A stretch of DNA of 36,353 bases from a virus. The DNA is taken from the IMG/VR virus record IMGVR_UViG_3300026484_000014, positions 1 to 36,353 of that record; one strand, written 5' to 3'. The notes beneath the pieces were generated by a model. That model was given only the letters and a program-made list of their open reading frames with translations, had not been told where the DNA came from and ran no database searches. The position numbers and the translations under genes were made by a program. Shown here in pieces: positions 10,478-19,011 of this stretch; the stretch's first letter is position 1, and the number at the start of each line of letters is the position of its first letter.

Positions 10478-13400
10478 ATGAGCTGTATAGATAATAGACA
10501 CTATGATACATTCAAAGAAACTCAACGTAGGGTAAGAGAGAAGTACCCTACAATGACAGACGATGAAGTTAACACTAAAGTAGCCAAAACTTGGGTTGAA
10601 TGGAAAAATGTCCCTATGAATAAAACTGAGAAGGATATATACAAATCAATCGCTAAAGACGGCGTGTTTATAGGGCACATCAAAGGCACTAAACAAAAAC
10701 AGATTGTAGAGCCTATAGTGGCTGTAAGAATGCGTAATGGGCACACTACGGTGTATCTAGCAAATGACACTAACTACACATTCAAGTATGGTAGTGGTGA
10801 AAGTATGAAGACAGCTAAAGGTATGATAGTAACTAGTGCGTTGGTCAGAGATGCTATACCGGCAAATAAAGTATTGGGGTCGACACCTAAGAATACAAAG
10901 TTAGATGTAAGTACCTTCACTAAATATGAAGGTAAACTACACGGTGATATAGACGCTATGAAACAGTTTGTTGATCAATTAAATGAAATGGATAATAATA
11001 TAGAATCAGATGAGAATATAGCTGAATTAAAAAGCCTTCTGGATATGCTAGATCCTACTATGATGGGTAAGTTCAAGACATACTATAAAGAAGGTACATT
11101 AGACACACATGGAGCTATCAGTGGTAAGCGGATAGCAATTAGTATATCAGGGAATCATAATAGTGGGAAGTCCGCAGCTGAAGTATATGTGCATGAGGTA
11201 ATTCACAGCTACACAATGGCAGCTATAGCTATGGCAGCAGCAGGGGATGTAAAAGCTAGGAAGATTGTTAGACAATTAGAAACACTTATGAATACTGCAC
11301 ATACTGCACTTAAGAAAGATGGGAGTGTAGACAAAGAAACAATGAAATATATGTTCGAGAGTGAGCACTCATTAGACGAATTTATAGCACATACACTTAC
11401 TAATAAGAAGGTAAGAGATCTATTAAAGACTGTAGATGTCTCTAAGAGTAGAGAGCATAATGGTATAGTAGATACTATTAAGGCGTTATTCAAAACAATT
11501 CTTGATATAATAAGTGGAAACTACAGTTTAGAGAATATGAAAAGTAATGTATATGATGCTACATTAACCCTATCTATGAGGCTAGCAGAAAGTAATAACC
11601 ATAATATACAAAAAGCTAAGAGTAATGAAAGTTTGCCTAGTAGAGTATGGGAAGCGTTTACAGCATTTGATGAAGATGTGCTGGGGAGGAAACTTATAGA
11701 ACTTAAGGACAAAGTGTTTACTGATGTAAAGTTACCAGATATTCCAGATTCACTTCCAGGAAAGGTAATGTGGTATGTTAAGGCAGTAGTCAAGACAGCT
11801 ACTGTACCAGGTTATAGAAACCAAGCATCTAAGATAGCATCCACATGGGGAATGGGCCCAGATGGGACAATACAAACACTTATGAGAGATTTCTTTGACC
11901 AGGATGCACTGGAAAGAGAAGTAGACTGGACTGCGTTACAATCAGATAGAATAGATAGTGGTAGAAATGACTTGAAGTCAGCTACAGCATTTAGTATATT
12001 TAAGGGGTTTGATGGTAAGTTAGAAACTGAAGATGATGTTGCACTTAAAAAGGTAATAGTTGATACTGAGTTACAGAGCATATATAACACAAAAAAATAC
12101 TCAAGATCTGATATAGTAGAGATACTAGAAAACGAGAAAGCTTTAGAGACTAAGATAGGTAGAGTAAAAGCTAGGATAAAGAAGCACAATGCGAAGGGGT
12201 ATAATTACCTGGTTAATCAAGCTACAGGATTAGGGTACTTTATGGCAACTGGTAAAATTCATATTGCACAGAATACAAATACTATTAACATAGCTAGTGG
12301 GATACTGACTAGTGAAAGAGTAGGTAAGAGAGGCCAGGAGTTCTACGCACTAGTCGCTGCGTTGGACGAGTTAGCTACACTTACAGCATTAAAACACACA
12401 GATAGTCACCATAAAAAGAGTGTAAGCGCATTAATCAAGGCACAGAGTAAAGGTGTAGATAATGTAGTCGCACTTGCGAAGTTAAACAAGGGTATAGCTA
12501 AGAATACAGTATTTGAAGGGAATAAGACCCATATGATACAAGGGTATAGTAAAGAGCTATTTGATGATAGAATAACTATGGAGATAGCTGAAGTAAGTGA
12601 TAAGGCTGATATGGAGAAAAAGGGATATAGATTAGTTAAAAAACTAAAGAACCACTCTACTGAAAGAGCAGATGCTCCAAAGATGGCCATGTATATCAAT
12701 GAAAGCTTTAGTACTGGTGAATGGCATAGAGGAGCTACTAGGTTGACTAAGCTAAGTAGGAAAGGTACTTCACTTAAAGCAGTCTATGGTGGGACTGATG
12801 ATCAATTTAGTAAGATTAAGCACAGAACAGTAAAAGTTAAGTTAGATAAACAAAGATATGAGATAATGGCTAAGATGAAATCTGGTGAACTAGATGTAAC
12901 TAAGTTAGATTATGGAATGGGTGCTGTATTGAATGAGGATGGTCAAGTTGTTGATTATAGGTATATGATGCCAAAGGTCGATAAAGAGAGATACTTAGGG
13001 ACAGATAATAAAATTAGTGAGGTATTACCGGCTACCAGAGCTAGTACATATGATAAAGAAAACACAGCTATACATAATGAAGATGTATTGAAGTTAATTA
13101 TAGACGATGCTAAAGAGAATTATGTACATAAAAGTGTTACAGGGAAGAACGATAAAATGTACACACTGATACATCCAGATAGTACTGATAAGAGAATTAA
13201 AGAGTTATGGGAGATAATGCCTGCAAGCTTTAAAAAAGCAGCTAGAGATAGTAAGTATAAAGGATTACCTGTAAGAACAGATTTAATGGGAACATATTTT
13301 GGGTATAGACACTTGAGCATTACAGACTTCCCAGGTATGGAAAAGTTTACACCAGCAGTAGTTAGAAATTTCATTAGAATAGCTGAAACCATGTGGGTGG

Positions 13401-14404
13401 AGTTTATAAAGATCGTTAAGGTTGATATATTAATTAAAGTCCCAGCAGTCATAGTAGGTAATATTATATCTAATGCTGCGTATGCAGTTATGACAGGTAC
13501 AAACCCATTAGAGTTGATAAAGCACTATACTGAGAGCACTAGAGATGCTAGGGCATATATTAAGGACCATAGAGAGTTAGTTAAGCTTATGGAAGCTAAG
13601 AATAGTGGTAATAAGTTAGGATTAGACATCAGTAAGTTACCATTATTAGAGAAGAGACTAAAGAACAATCCAATACATGAGTTGGCTGAAAGTGGTGTAT
13701 ATCAAGCTATTGTAGAGGATATAAGCCACTCAGAGTTTGAGAGTACAAATAAGCTAAAAGCCTTATATAATGAAAAAGCTAAGAAAATGCCTAAAGCTAT
13801 TAAGACTGGATTGAATTGGTTATTCTTAACTGAAGAGACAGGGGTGTATAAATTTTCTGCTGAGGTACTACAAATAAGTGACTTAGTAGCTAGAGACGTT
13901 GAGAATAGGAAGTTAAAAGCACTAGAAGTAAGTCAACTAACTGGTAAGAGACCTATGCCTACATGGTGGGACAAAGAAATGGAAAAACCAGGTGGTAGGA
14001 GTGGAATTCCTAAAGGGCCTCTTCGTAAGAGATTTCTAGAAGAATCTAAGAAAAGAAGATTAGATACAGTACTTAATGCATTCATTAATTATAATAAAAT
14101 AAGTGGTTCTAAGGAAGAATACCTTAATAGAATGGGTTTAATTATGTTTACAAAATATGCTAAGAGAATTCAAAAAGTAATTGCTAATACTAGTACTAAG
14201 TACCCTCTTAAGTCATTAGGAATGTTATTAGGGCAATCATATATATATGACTTTGAGACTATACAAGACCAACAAGTAGTTACAAGAAGTTGGTATAACC
14301 TAGGTCTTGGAAATGGTGATATTGTGCCAGGGCTGAGTCCATTTACGCACATAATGAACGTATTGGAGCCAGCACTGATACAACCATCAACCTACAGATT
14401 CTAA
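10478..14404 (+). CDS. Giant virion-associated protein with HExxH peptidase motif, 1308 aa
   Basis: The gene starts 8 bp after the preceding giant, with an AAGGA sequence just upstream. Residues 239-243 read HEVIH in the context VYVHEVIHSY, and Glu301 lies in SLDEFIAH, the spacing expected of a downstream Glu ligand in gluzincin-type phage peptidase domains. A hydrophobic segment at about 983-1008 (VPAVIVGNIISNAAYAV) may insert into a membrane. The last 60 residues are rich in Gly, Leu and aromatic residues. By position and size it is probably a second internal or ejected virion protein acting with the 2444-aa product. The peptidase could process virion proteins or open the cell envelope; this is inference. 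The gene ends tail to tail with the - strand operon, and its last 18 bp overlap a small antisense gene. Confidence 0.75.
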   Translation: MSCIDNRHYDTFKETQRRVREKYPTMTDDEVNTKVAKTWVEWKNVPMNKTEKDIYKSIAKDGVFIGHIKGTKQKQIVEPIVAVRMRNGHTTVYLANDTNYTFKYGSGESMKTAKGMIVTSALVRDAIPANKVLGSTPKNTKLDVSTFTKYEGKLHGDIDAMKQFVDQLNEMDNNIESDENIAELKSLLDMLDPTMMGKFKTYYKEGTLDTHGAISGKRIAISISGNHNSGKSAAEVYVHEVIHSYTMAAIAMAAAGDVKARKIVRQLETLMNTAHTALKKDGSVDKETMKYMFESEHSLDEFIAHTLTNKKVRDLLKTVDVSKSREHNGIVDTIKALFKTILDIISGNYSLENMKSNVYDATLTLSMRLAESNNHNIQKAKSNESLPSRVWEAFTAFDEDVLGRKLIELKDKVFTDVKLPDIPDSLPGKVMWYVKAVVKTATVPGYRNQASKIASTWGMGPDGTIQTLMRDFFDQDALEREVDWTALQSDRIDSGRNDLKSATAFSIFKGFDGKLETEDDVALKKVIVDTELQSIYNTKKYSRSDIVEILENEKALETKIGRVKARIKKHNAKGYNYLVNQATGLGYFMATGKIHIAQNTNTINIASGILTSERVGKRGQEFYALVAALDELATLTALKHTDSHHKKSVSALIKAQSKGVDNVVALAKLNKGIAKNTVFEGNKTHMIQGYSKELFDDRITMEIAEVSDKADMEKKGYRLVKKLKNHSTERADAPKMAMYINESFSTGEWHRGATRLTKLSRKGTSLKAVYGGTDDQFSKIKHRTVKVKLDKQRYEIMAKMKSGELDVTKLDYGMGAVLNEDGQVVDYRYMMPKVDKERYLGTDNKISEVLPATRASTYDKENTAIHNEDVLKLIIDDAKENYVHKSVTGKNDKMYTLIHPDSTDKRIKELWEIMPASFKKAARDSKYKGLPVRTDLMGTYFGYRHLSITDFPGMEKFTPAVVRNFIRIAETMWVEFIKIVKVDILIKVPAVIVGNIISNAAYAVMTGTNPLELIKHYTESTRDARAYIKDHRELVKLMEAKNSGNKLGLDISKLPLLEKRLKNNPIHELAESGVYQAIVEDISHSEFESTNKLKALYNEKAKKMPKAIKTGLNWLFLTEETGVYKFSAEVLQISDLVARDVENRKLKALEVSQLTGKRPMPTWWDKEMEKPGGRSGIPKGPLRKRFLEESKKRRLDTVLNAFINYNKISGSKEEYLNRMGLIMFTKYAKRIQKVIANTSTKYPLKSLGMLLGQSYIYDFETIQDQQVVTRSWYNLGLGNGDIVPGLSPFTHIMNVLEPALIQPSTYRF

Positions 14405-14557
14405 TGATTTAAAAACCTGGTAGGCAATGAATATAAATGTAGATACAGCTAATACTATACCGGTTAGATAACCAAAGTATAGTATAGCGACTATTATCGC
14501 AATTAGTATTACGACTATTACTGCAGTAGCAACTGCTTTGAGAAGGTTACCTATCAT
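14387..14557 (-). CDS. Small single-pass membrane protein, 56 aa
   Basis: This short ORF starts MIGNLLKAVATAV and is hydrophobic from about residue 5 to 47 (Val/Ile/Leu/Ala-rich), enough for one or two membrane helices, with a polar tail KSLESVG. An AAGGG sequence lies about 8 nt before the ATG. Its first 11 bp overlap the end of the upstream 91-aa membrane protein gene, which suggests coupled translation. Its last 18 bp overlap the end of the 1308-aa gene on the opposite strand. Its size and shape fit a holin-like or other envelope-acting phage peptide, but nothing identifies it as such. Confidence 0.6.
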   Translation of the reverse strand: MIGNLLKAVATAVIVVILIAIIVAILYFGYLTGIVLAVSTFIFIAYQVFKSLESVG

Positions 14558-14822
14558 TAGGTGTTGCCCTTCGTTTAAACTCTTGAAAGAATCCGTTTGT
14601 TCCAGAGAAAAACTTTGGTGGACTCGCCATGAGATATATGCTAATGAACATTGATGCTATTGTACCTACAACTAGTCCAGCATACGAGCCACTAAATACA
14701 AAAGTGACTATTATTAATAGTAAACTATCAAATATAGCGTCCTCAATACGTTTACGTTCAAATTTCATCTTTATTATGATGATGTTCACAGCAACTACTA
14801 GCCCGATTACTAAGAATTCCAT
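14547..14822 (-). CDS. Small phage membrane protein, 91 aa
   Basis: Residues 1-17 form one hydrophobic helix and about 31-68 form one or two more (LLLIIVTFVFSGSYAGLVVG, then SMFISIYLM), followed by SPPKFFSGTNGF and a basic tail. The pattern of two or three helices ending in an ISIYLxxSPP-like segment matches a class of small membrane proteins I recall in marine and Vibrio phages, whose function is unknown. An AAAGGACATAC sequence precedes the ATG. It lies between the MazG gene and a 56-aa membrane peptide, so the two may act as a pair, for example in lysis or envelope remodelling (inference). Confidence 0.7.
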   Translation of the reverse strand: MEFLVIGLVVAVNIIIIKMKFERKRIEDAIFDSLLLIIVTFVFSGSYAGLVVGTIASMFISIYLMASPPKFFSGTNGFFQEFKRRATPNDR

Positions 14823-14834
14823 GTATGTCCTTTG

Positions 14835-15365
14835 TTACTGCTTAGCTATGATGTAGTTTGCTTTATAGAGTGTTGAAGGATACTGATTACGATTCTTCTG
14901 CCACTTCTCACCTGTTATGTTCCCACCCTGTATCTTCCATTTTAAGGCTTGCTCAGGGTCTTGCTTACGTGAGGAGATTTCAGCTACTGTTTCCTCCATA
15001 CATTTAGTAAAGTCATAGCCCATGCTATCGATTATAGTTTTACTATAATTGATTATAGACTCATAGCATGCTATCCTATCAGATGACTCTAATTTACCTA
15101 TATCTATGAGTATATTATAGATATTATAAGGGTAGATAGGATAGTGAGGATATATAGTAACTTTATCTTTGCCTAAGTAAGATAAAGCATTTACACTAAA
15201 TACAACTATATCACATAAAGCGTCAATTGAGTCATGCTCAGTTTCTGCTCTTAAGTACTCTGTGCACTCTTCTAATAGATTAGATACTTCAGTCTTAAGT
15301 ACATAAGTCCTTTTGTTAAACCCACGTTCTGCTCGCCATGACTTAAGCTTTACTACCCAGCTCAT
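14835..15365 (-). CDS. MazG-like nucleotide pyrophosphohydrolase
   Basis: All-alpha NTP pyrophosphatases bind Mg2+ through an EExxE and a DxxxD-type motif. Here LLEECTEYLRA (E32, E33, E36) is followed by IDALCDIVVF (D48, D52), the expected arrangement. The family hydrolyses nucleoside triphosphates to monophosphates plus PPi. In phages it is thought to clear abnormal dNTPs or to alter host alarmone signalling. At 176 aa it is longer than the minimal domain, and the C-terminal 60 residues (WKIQGGNITGEKW region) resemble those of other phage MazG-like proteins. The ATG overlaps the thyX stop (ATGA), so the two are translationally coupled in the dNTP operon. Confidence 0.75.
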   Translation of the reverse strand: MSWVVKLKSWRAERGFNKRTYVLKTEVSNLLEECTEYLRAETEHDSIDALCDIVVFSVNALSYLGKDKVTIYPHYPIYPYNIYNILIDIGKLESSDRIACYESIINYSKTIIDSMGYDFTKCMEETVAEISSRKQDPEQALKWKIQGGNITGEKWQKNRNQYPSTLYKANYIIAKQ

Positions 15366-15937
15366 TGTACACTATCTTCAAACAAGTACTTATGATCTTC
15401 TGGAAGTGATCCAAACATAGCGTGAGCTAGTTCTCGTATGTCCCAGTGAGCACTTTTAGATGTTCTAAGAGCTAAGAAGTGTTGAATTGCCTGTGCATTC
15501 ATAGACACTTGGAAGGTGTAGTCATAGGCCTGTGGAAGTAACATTGCTATATCATCATCTGCAGCACCTCTTTCTATAGCAGCTATTACTATGTCATAAA
15601 TTATTGCTAGATCTTTATTGATTGCTTCATCCTTAGTAAGAGTGAATGTCATAGAATCTCTCAGTTTAGATGTAGTATACCTGCTTGATTGAACACTGAA
15701 GTCTACACCAGCTTTATGTCGTGTAAAGGCTAATAATGTCTTAGTAGAAGCTGTACATTCGAAAATGTATAAACTATGACGTAAGACTGAACTGTGCTTG
15801 TTCTTATTAGCAATTCGGTCTATCAGGGCTAAGTCTTTTGGACCCATAGAGTCTGACTTATCCTGACTAGCCCAGCACATCCTAATACCATCTTTGATAA
15901 AATCAAGTGGTGTGTGATGTAACAATGTTACTTTCAT
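15362..15937 (-). CDS. thyX: Flavin-dependent thymidylate synthase ThyX
   Basis: ThyX makes dTMP from dUMP using FAD and methylene-tetrahydrofolate. The signature is present as RHK (73-75) followed by SSRY (84-87), close to the family's RHRx7S...RY. The later block NAQAIQHFLALR (147-158) and HWDIRELAHAM (164-174) contains the conserved Arg168 that orients the nucleotide. The N-terminal KHSSVLRHSLYIF corresponds to the usual Gly-His-xx-Val/Phe-Glu-His segment. The third Arg of RHR is Lys, and 8 rather than 7 residues separate this motif from the Ser, which is a mild variant. At 191 aa it is slightly short for the family. An AAGGAA precedes the ATG. It belongs to the dNTP-supply cluster with nrdAB, the kinase and MazG. 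Confidence 0.9.
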   Translation of the reverse strand: MKVTLLHHTPLDFIKDGIRMCWASQDKSDSMGPKDLALIDRIANKNKHSSVLRHSLYIFECTASTKTLLAFTRHKAGVDFSVQSSRYTTSKLRDSMTFTLTKDEAINKDLAIIYDIVIAAIERGAADDDIAMLLPQAYDYTFQVSMNAQAIQHFLALRTSKSAHWDIRELAHAMFGSLPEDHKYLFEDSVQ

Positions 15938-16050
15938 TATTATTCCTTATTTATGGTATTCCTCATACCAACTTTTCTGCACCCAATAATTTAGATACAG
16001 GCTTAATGCTCCTACTACGATAAAATGGTAAGGCTATTATATAAAATTGA

Positions 16051-16239
16051 CTACAGCTCAAATAAACATTCCTCATCTTTGGTTTCTGAGTCCTTAGATT
16101 GTCTCTTAAGAACTTCATCTGAGAATGTTAGGCATAACTCATCAATACGCTCAGCTAAGTAAGGGGTGAAATCATCGTATCCCTTATCCTTAATTGTCAT
16201 ATGTTCAAGAGCTGTACTAATGTATCTAGTATCCAGCAT
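16051..16239 (-). CDS. Small acidic protein of unknown function, 62 aa
   Basis: This ORF starts within the end of the deoxynucleotide kinase gene (14 bp overlap) and ends in an acidic tail (KDEECLFEL). The overlap and the same orientation as its neighbours suggest a real, coupled operon gene. Its sequence is Asp/Glu/Lys-rich and probably helical. No motif is recognised. About 110 bp without a convincing gene separate it from thyX. Confidence 0.5.
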   Translation of the reverse strand: MLDTRYISTALEHMTIKDKGYDDFTPYLAERIDELCLTFSDEVLKRQSKDSETKDEECLFEL

Positions 16240-16810
16240 AAGTATATGCCCAATCAGTTACTGTGCCATCCTGTTTAGAGTTGTCTAGCTCATAATGAAA
16301 CTGTATAGCAGGTTTACATTCAGATATGTGGGTATCAGTAGTCTCAGACTCTTTACCTTGTACATATACTGTTGTAACCTCTACATCATCCATTGCTTTA
16401 ATGACATTGTACTCATCAATGAATCTAAAATCTGCAAAGATAATAACTTCTTCAGATGCTTCTTGTATAATATCTCTTGCTAAGTACGCCCATACATTGT
16501 CACCGAAAATCGGCTTCATAGCTTCAGTACCAAATCGCTGTAGTATAGTACGGAAATCAGTAGTTAGACCATGATCCCCATCAACCATATCTACTAGGCT
16601 TAGCTTGAATCTTGCATTAGCATTCTTATAGTCATCTAGTTCACTTAATGTGATATTAAATGTCTTAGAGATAATACACTTCATAGGAGCTGCAAATGAA
16701 TGTATTCTGACAGATTTTCCTACTGTTTCAAAGGCTTCCTTAAGAGCTGATGCTGTGAAATCTTTACCTGATCGTTTCAGACCATTGATTAAAATTACTT
16801 CTTTACTCAT
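16226..16810 (-). CDS. Deoxynucleoside monophosphate kinase
   Basis: A P-loop of the form GLKRSGKD (residues 10-17) opens the protein, typical of phage dNMP kinases related to T4 gene 1, where Asp follows the Lys. The block TILQRFGTEAMKPIFGDNVWA (about 88-108) is characteristic of the same group, and EVIIFADFRFIDEY (about 120-133) looks like the strand carrying the second acidic motif. The enzyme phosphorylates dNMPs to dNDPs, feeding the dNTP pool together with ribonucleotide reductase and ThyX. The ATG overlaps the nrdB stop (ATGA). The length of 194 aa is normal for the short form of the family. Confidence 0.8.
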   Translation of the reverse strand: MSKEVILINGLKRSGKDFTASALKEAFETVGKSVRIHSFAAPMKCIISKTFNITLSELDDYKNANARFKLSLVDMVDGDHGLTTDFRTILQRFGTEAMKPIFGDNVWAYLARDIIQEASEEVIIFADFRFIDEYNVIKAMDDVEVTTVYVQGKESETTDTHISECKPAIQFHYELDNSKQDGTVTDWAYTYAGY

Positions 16811-17883
16811 ACTTCAAATCCTTTAAAGTTATCAAATCTGTCCAAATCATTGACTACTTGTCCAAGTTGATAACTAATGTTATCAATCTCTTGGAGAGCT
16901 GCTGTTTTGTTGTTGATGTTTCTATACTCATCGAACCACACTTCTATATCATTCTTCACTACATTGTGTACTTCTGGAAGTTTGATTTCTTTACGTCGTC
17001 TATCTCCCCAGTATTCAATAAAGTGATGGCATATTGCTTGGTTAAATCCAGGACACTCACCATCTTCTAAAAGATAGTCAGCCCATGCCTTCTCACGAGT
17101 TATTACATCCGTGAATTGCTTTTCAGCCATTTCATCAAACCAGCCAGATTCAAATAGATGTTTATACCCTACAGATTTACGTAACTTATTAATTACGTTA
17201 GATCCTGTAGAGGTATGTACAACCATCTCATCTGTTGCTATCTTAATCAGTAATTGAGAGAACCCTTGTGCAATATTTCCGTAGCCTCTGTTAAGAGTCC
17301 ATGATGTGAAGAATGAGAACGGGAATTTAATCCCTTCAAGCAAGAATACAGATACTAATGTTTCTAAATGCATCTTCTTATTCTCGTCTGTTTCTTCCCA
17401 ACCACTCTCTACAGCTTTAATAAATCTAGTGGCTATTTCAGTCTCAGATGTAATTCTATCCTGGATCATAGGATCTGTATAGATTATATCTAAGAACTCC
17501 GTAGCTTTAGCACCAAATGCTTGTGTTACCCCAGAGCTGTACGACATTGCGTGTGTATGTTCCATTGTACCTATACGTGAGTATAGATACTTTAACCATG
17601 GGTCTGTTGCTATTGCTGAGAATGTAGGGAATACATCTGGCACAAATGAATCCACTACCGTTTGATAGGCTAGAGTCTTCTGGAACTTGCTTAGTGCATG
17701 TTCAGGAAACTCAGCCCACCTGTCCTGGCTGCACGATACAACATTCAGAAACCACACGTTAGACTCGTCAGTCTCAGCTAACTGCTTAAACTTAGGGTCG
17801 AAGGGTAGGTCAAGGCGGGCTAGATCATGTTCACCGAAGAACAGTTTAGATGGTCCTTCAGGTTTCTTAGTTAAGTTAATCAT
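16807..17883 (-). CDS. nrdB: Ribonucleotide reductase class Ia small subunit NrdB
   Basis: NrdB carries the di-iron centre and tyrosyl radical used by NrdA to reduce ribonucleotides. Iron ligands can be placed at D78 (VVDSF), E108 and H111 (MEHTHAMSY), E183 (FLLEGIKF) and E219 (ATDEMVVH). The radical tyrosine is Tyr115 in the ExxHxxSY block, the same spacing as Tyr122 of E. coli. The usual ExxH of the last motif appears here as E219-M-V-V-H223, one residue longer than normal. The length of 358 aa and the C-terminal tail fit the family. A 33-aa ORF overlaps the start, and the kinase gene overlaps the end. Confidence 0.9.
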   Translation of the reverse strand: MINLTKKPEGPSKLFFGEHDLARLDLPFDPKFKQLAETDESNVWFLNVVSCSQDRWAEFPEHALSKFQKTLAYQTVVDSFVPDVFPTFSAIATDPWLKYLYSRIGTMEHTHAMSYSSGVTQAFGAKATEFLDIIYTDPMIQDRITSETEIATRFIKAVESGWEETDENKKMHLETLVSVFLLEGIKFPFSFFTSWTLNRGYGNIAQGFSQLLIKIATDEMVVHTSTGSNVINKLRKSVGYKHLFESGWFDEMAEKQFTDVITREKAWADYLLEDGECPGFNQAICHHFIEYWGDRRRKEIKLPEVHNVVKNDIEVWFDEYRNINNKTAALQEIDNISYQLGQVVNDLDRFDNFKGFEV

Positions 17884-17977
17884 TTATTAAATCCTCTATT
17901 AAATGTTTAGCAGAAGGTAAATCCCTTCTGAAAGGTTTCAGCACTATCTTATATAACCATTCAGCTAGCTTCCGCAT
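17876..17977 (-). CDS. Possible 33-aa peptide between nrdA and nrdB
   Basis: This tiny ORF starts inside the last codons of nrdA (ATG within TCATGC) and its stop overlaps the first codons of nrdB. GGAAGGG lies about 9 nt before the ATG. The peptide is basic in its first half (MRKLAEWLYKIVLKPFRR) and amphipathic in its second half (about residues 19-33), an amino acid mix that looks coding rather than random. It may serve mainly to couple nrdA and nrdB translation, or encode a small functional peptide. A 7-bp inverted repeat (CAGAAGG / CCTTCTG, 17911-17930) lies inside it. No homolog is recognised. Confidence 0.45.
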   Translation of the reverse strand: MRKLAEWLYKIVLKPFRRDLPSAKHLIEDLIND

Positions 17978-19011
17978 GAGTCACACCCTTCCTCTTCTAA
18001 TTCGCCTTCCTCTGTTGGAGAGTAAGTGTAATAGATAGATTTCATACCTAGGTGCTCAGCATACATAATGTCTTGAATAACATCATGAGCTGAATTAGGG
18101 TTAGGGTATGCTAGTGATACAGACTGCCCCATACAGATAAATTTCTGTCTGATAGCAGCTAGTTCAATAGTGTCAGAGTTAGCTGTTCTAAATGTAGTTT
18201 GGTAGAACTCACGATTTTCTCGTAAGTTAGGTGCTACAAACGGCAGTGAGTATGTTCCCTCAGTAATTGTCTTAAGCTTCCTAGGCACATCTACACCAGG
18301 AGTTGCATTAATACATTGTCCTGATGTAGCTGTAGGAGCCACTGCTAGTAGATACTCATTACGGATACCGTATTGAAGAAGATCATCTCTAAGGCTGTCC
18401 CAGTCCATTAAGTACTCATAGTTTAGGTCAGAGTCTAGTCCACCTAAGATTGATATCTCATGTGGAAATACACCATCTGCCCACTTAGTGTCCTTAAATA
18501 CTGGACATCTCCCTCTTTGCTTAGCTAGCTTTACTGAAGCTGCTATTGCATAGTATGAGATTTCCTCAAATACTTCATGAGTTAGCTTACGAGCACCTTC
18601 AGAATTCCAAAGTAATCTAGCTGAAGCTAGCATATTTGCATAGTTACTAACTCCAATACCTAGGTTACGATGTGTCATTGAGTGGTGCCTACCTAACGCA
18701 TTAGAGTAAAATGAATTATCTATTGCGTTATCCATAGATCTTACAAGTAAGAACATAAAGCTACTTTTTTCAGATGGGCTCATAGATACCCACTTGATAA
18801 GGTTTACTGAAGATAGATTACATAAGGCCACATCCCCACTATATCTACGATCTAGGTAAACACCATTGTTTAATGATGTAATAAGATCGTCTTCTATATG
18901 TGTGATGGGCTTAAAGTTAGGCATATACTCCATACATAAGTTAGATTGTGTAATAACTCCGGATCCAATGTTTTGGATATTTGCGTTATCTGTAAAGAAT
19001 GTGTAATTATT
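17965..19011 (-). CDS. nrdA: Ribonucleotide reductase large subunit NrdA, exon 2 (C-terminal part)
   Basis: This is the second exon of nrdA and continues directly from the ETG that ends exon 1. The first exon codon is AAT at 19011, right after the intron's terminal ACG. The joined stretch ETGNNYTFFTDNAN aligns without gaps to the RTGRIYIQNVD region of E. coli NrdA. The catalytic set Asn427, Cys429 and Glu431 (QSNLCMEY) lies 24 residues past the junction, the second active-site Cys is 467 (ALCNLSS), and the C-terminal redox pair is CDSC (746, 749). The spliced protein would be 751 aa, normal for class Ia. The Met at 18933 is internal, not a start. The C-terminus overlaps a 33-aa ORF and is followed by nrdB. 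Confidence 0.9.
   Translation of the reverse strand, partial: NNYTFFTDNANIQNIGSGVITQSNLCMEYMPNFKPITHIEDDLITSLNNGVYLDRRYSGDVALCNLSSVNLIKWVSMSPSEKSSFMFLLVRSMDNAIDNSFYSNALGRHHSMTHRNLGIGVSNYANMLASARLLWNSEGARKLTHEVFEEISYYAIAASVKLAKQRGRCPVFKDTKWADGVFPHEISILGGLDSDLNYEYLMDWDSLRDDLLQYGIRNEYLLAVAPTATSGQCINATPGVDVPRKLKTITEGTYSLPFVAPNLRENREFYQTTFRTANSDTIELAAIRQKFICMGQSVSLAYPNPNSAHDVIQDIMYAEHLGMKSIYYTYSPTEEGELEEEGCDSCGS

Noticed and set aside
15938-16050. Possible tiny gene in the gap before thyX
   Set aside because: A 26-codon stretch (HFIVVGALSLYLNYWVQKSW then YEEYHK) on the - strand reads like a membrane peptide, but it has no ATG, GTG or TTG start and no ribosome binding site, so it is not called.
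16022-16050. TATAAT sequence on the - strand as a promoter
   Set aside because: A perfect -10-like hexamer lies just after the 62-aa ORF, but no matching -35 sequence lies at the right distance, and AT-rich DNA produces such matches by chance.
17911-17930. 7-bp inverted repeat between nrdA and nrdB as a regulatory hairpin
   Set aside because: It lies within a coding-looking 33-aa ORF, and the stem is short with no U-run, so a regulatory role is not supported.
18933-19011. Met at 18933 as start of a separate C-terminal NrdA-like gene
   Set aside because: Coding clearly continues upstream to the intron boundary (NNYTFFTDNAN through SNLC), and the catalytic Asn and Cys lie before that Met.
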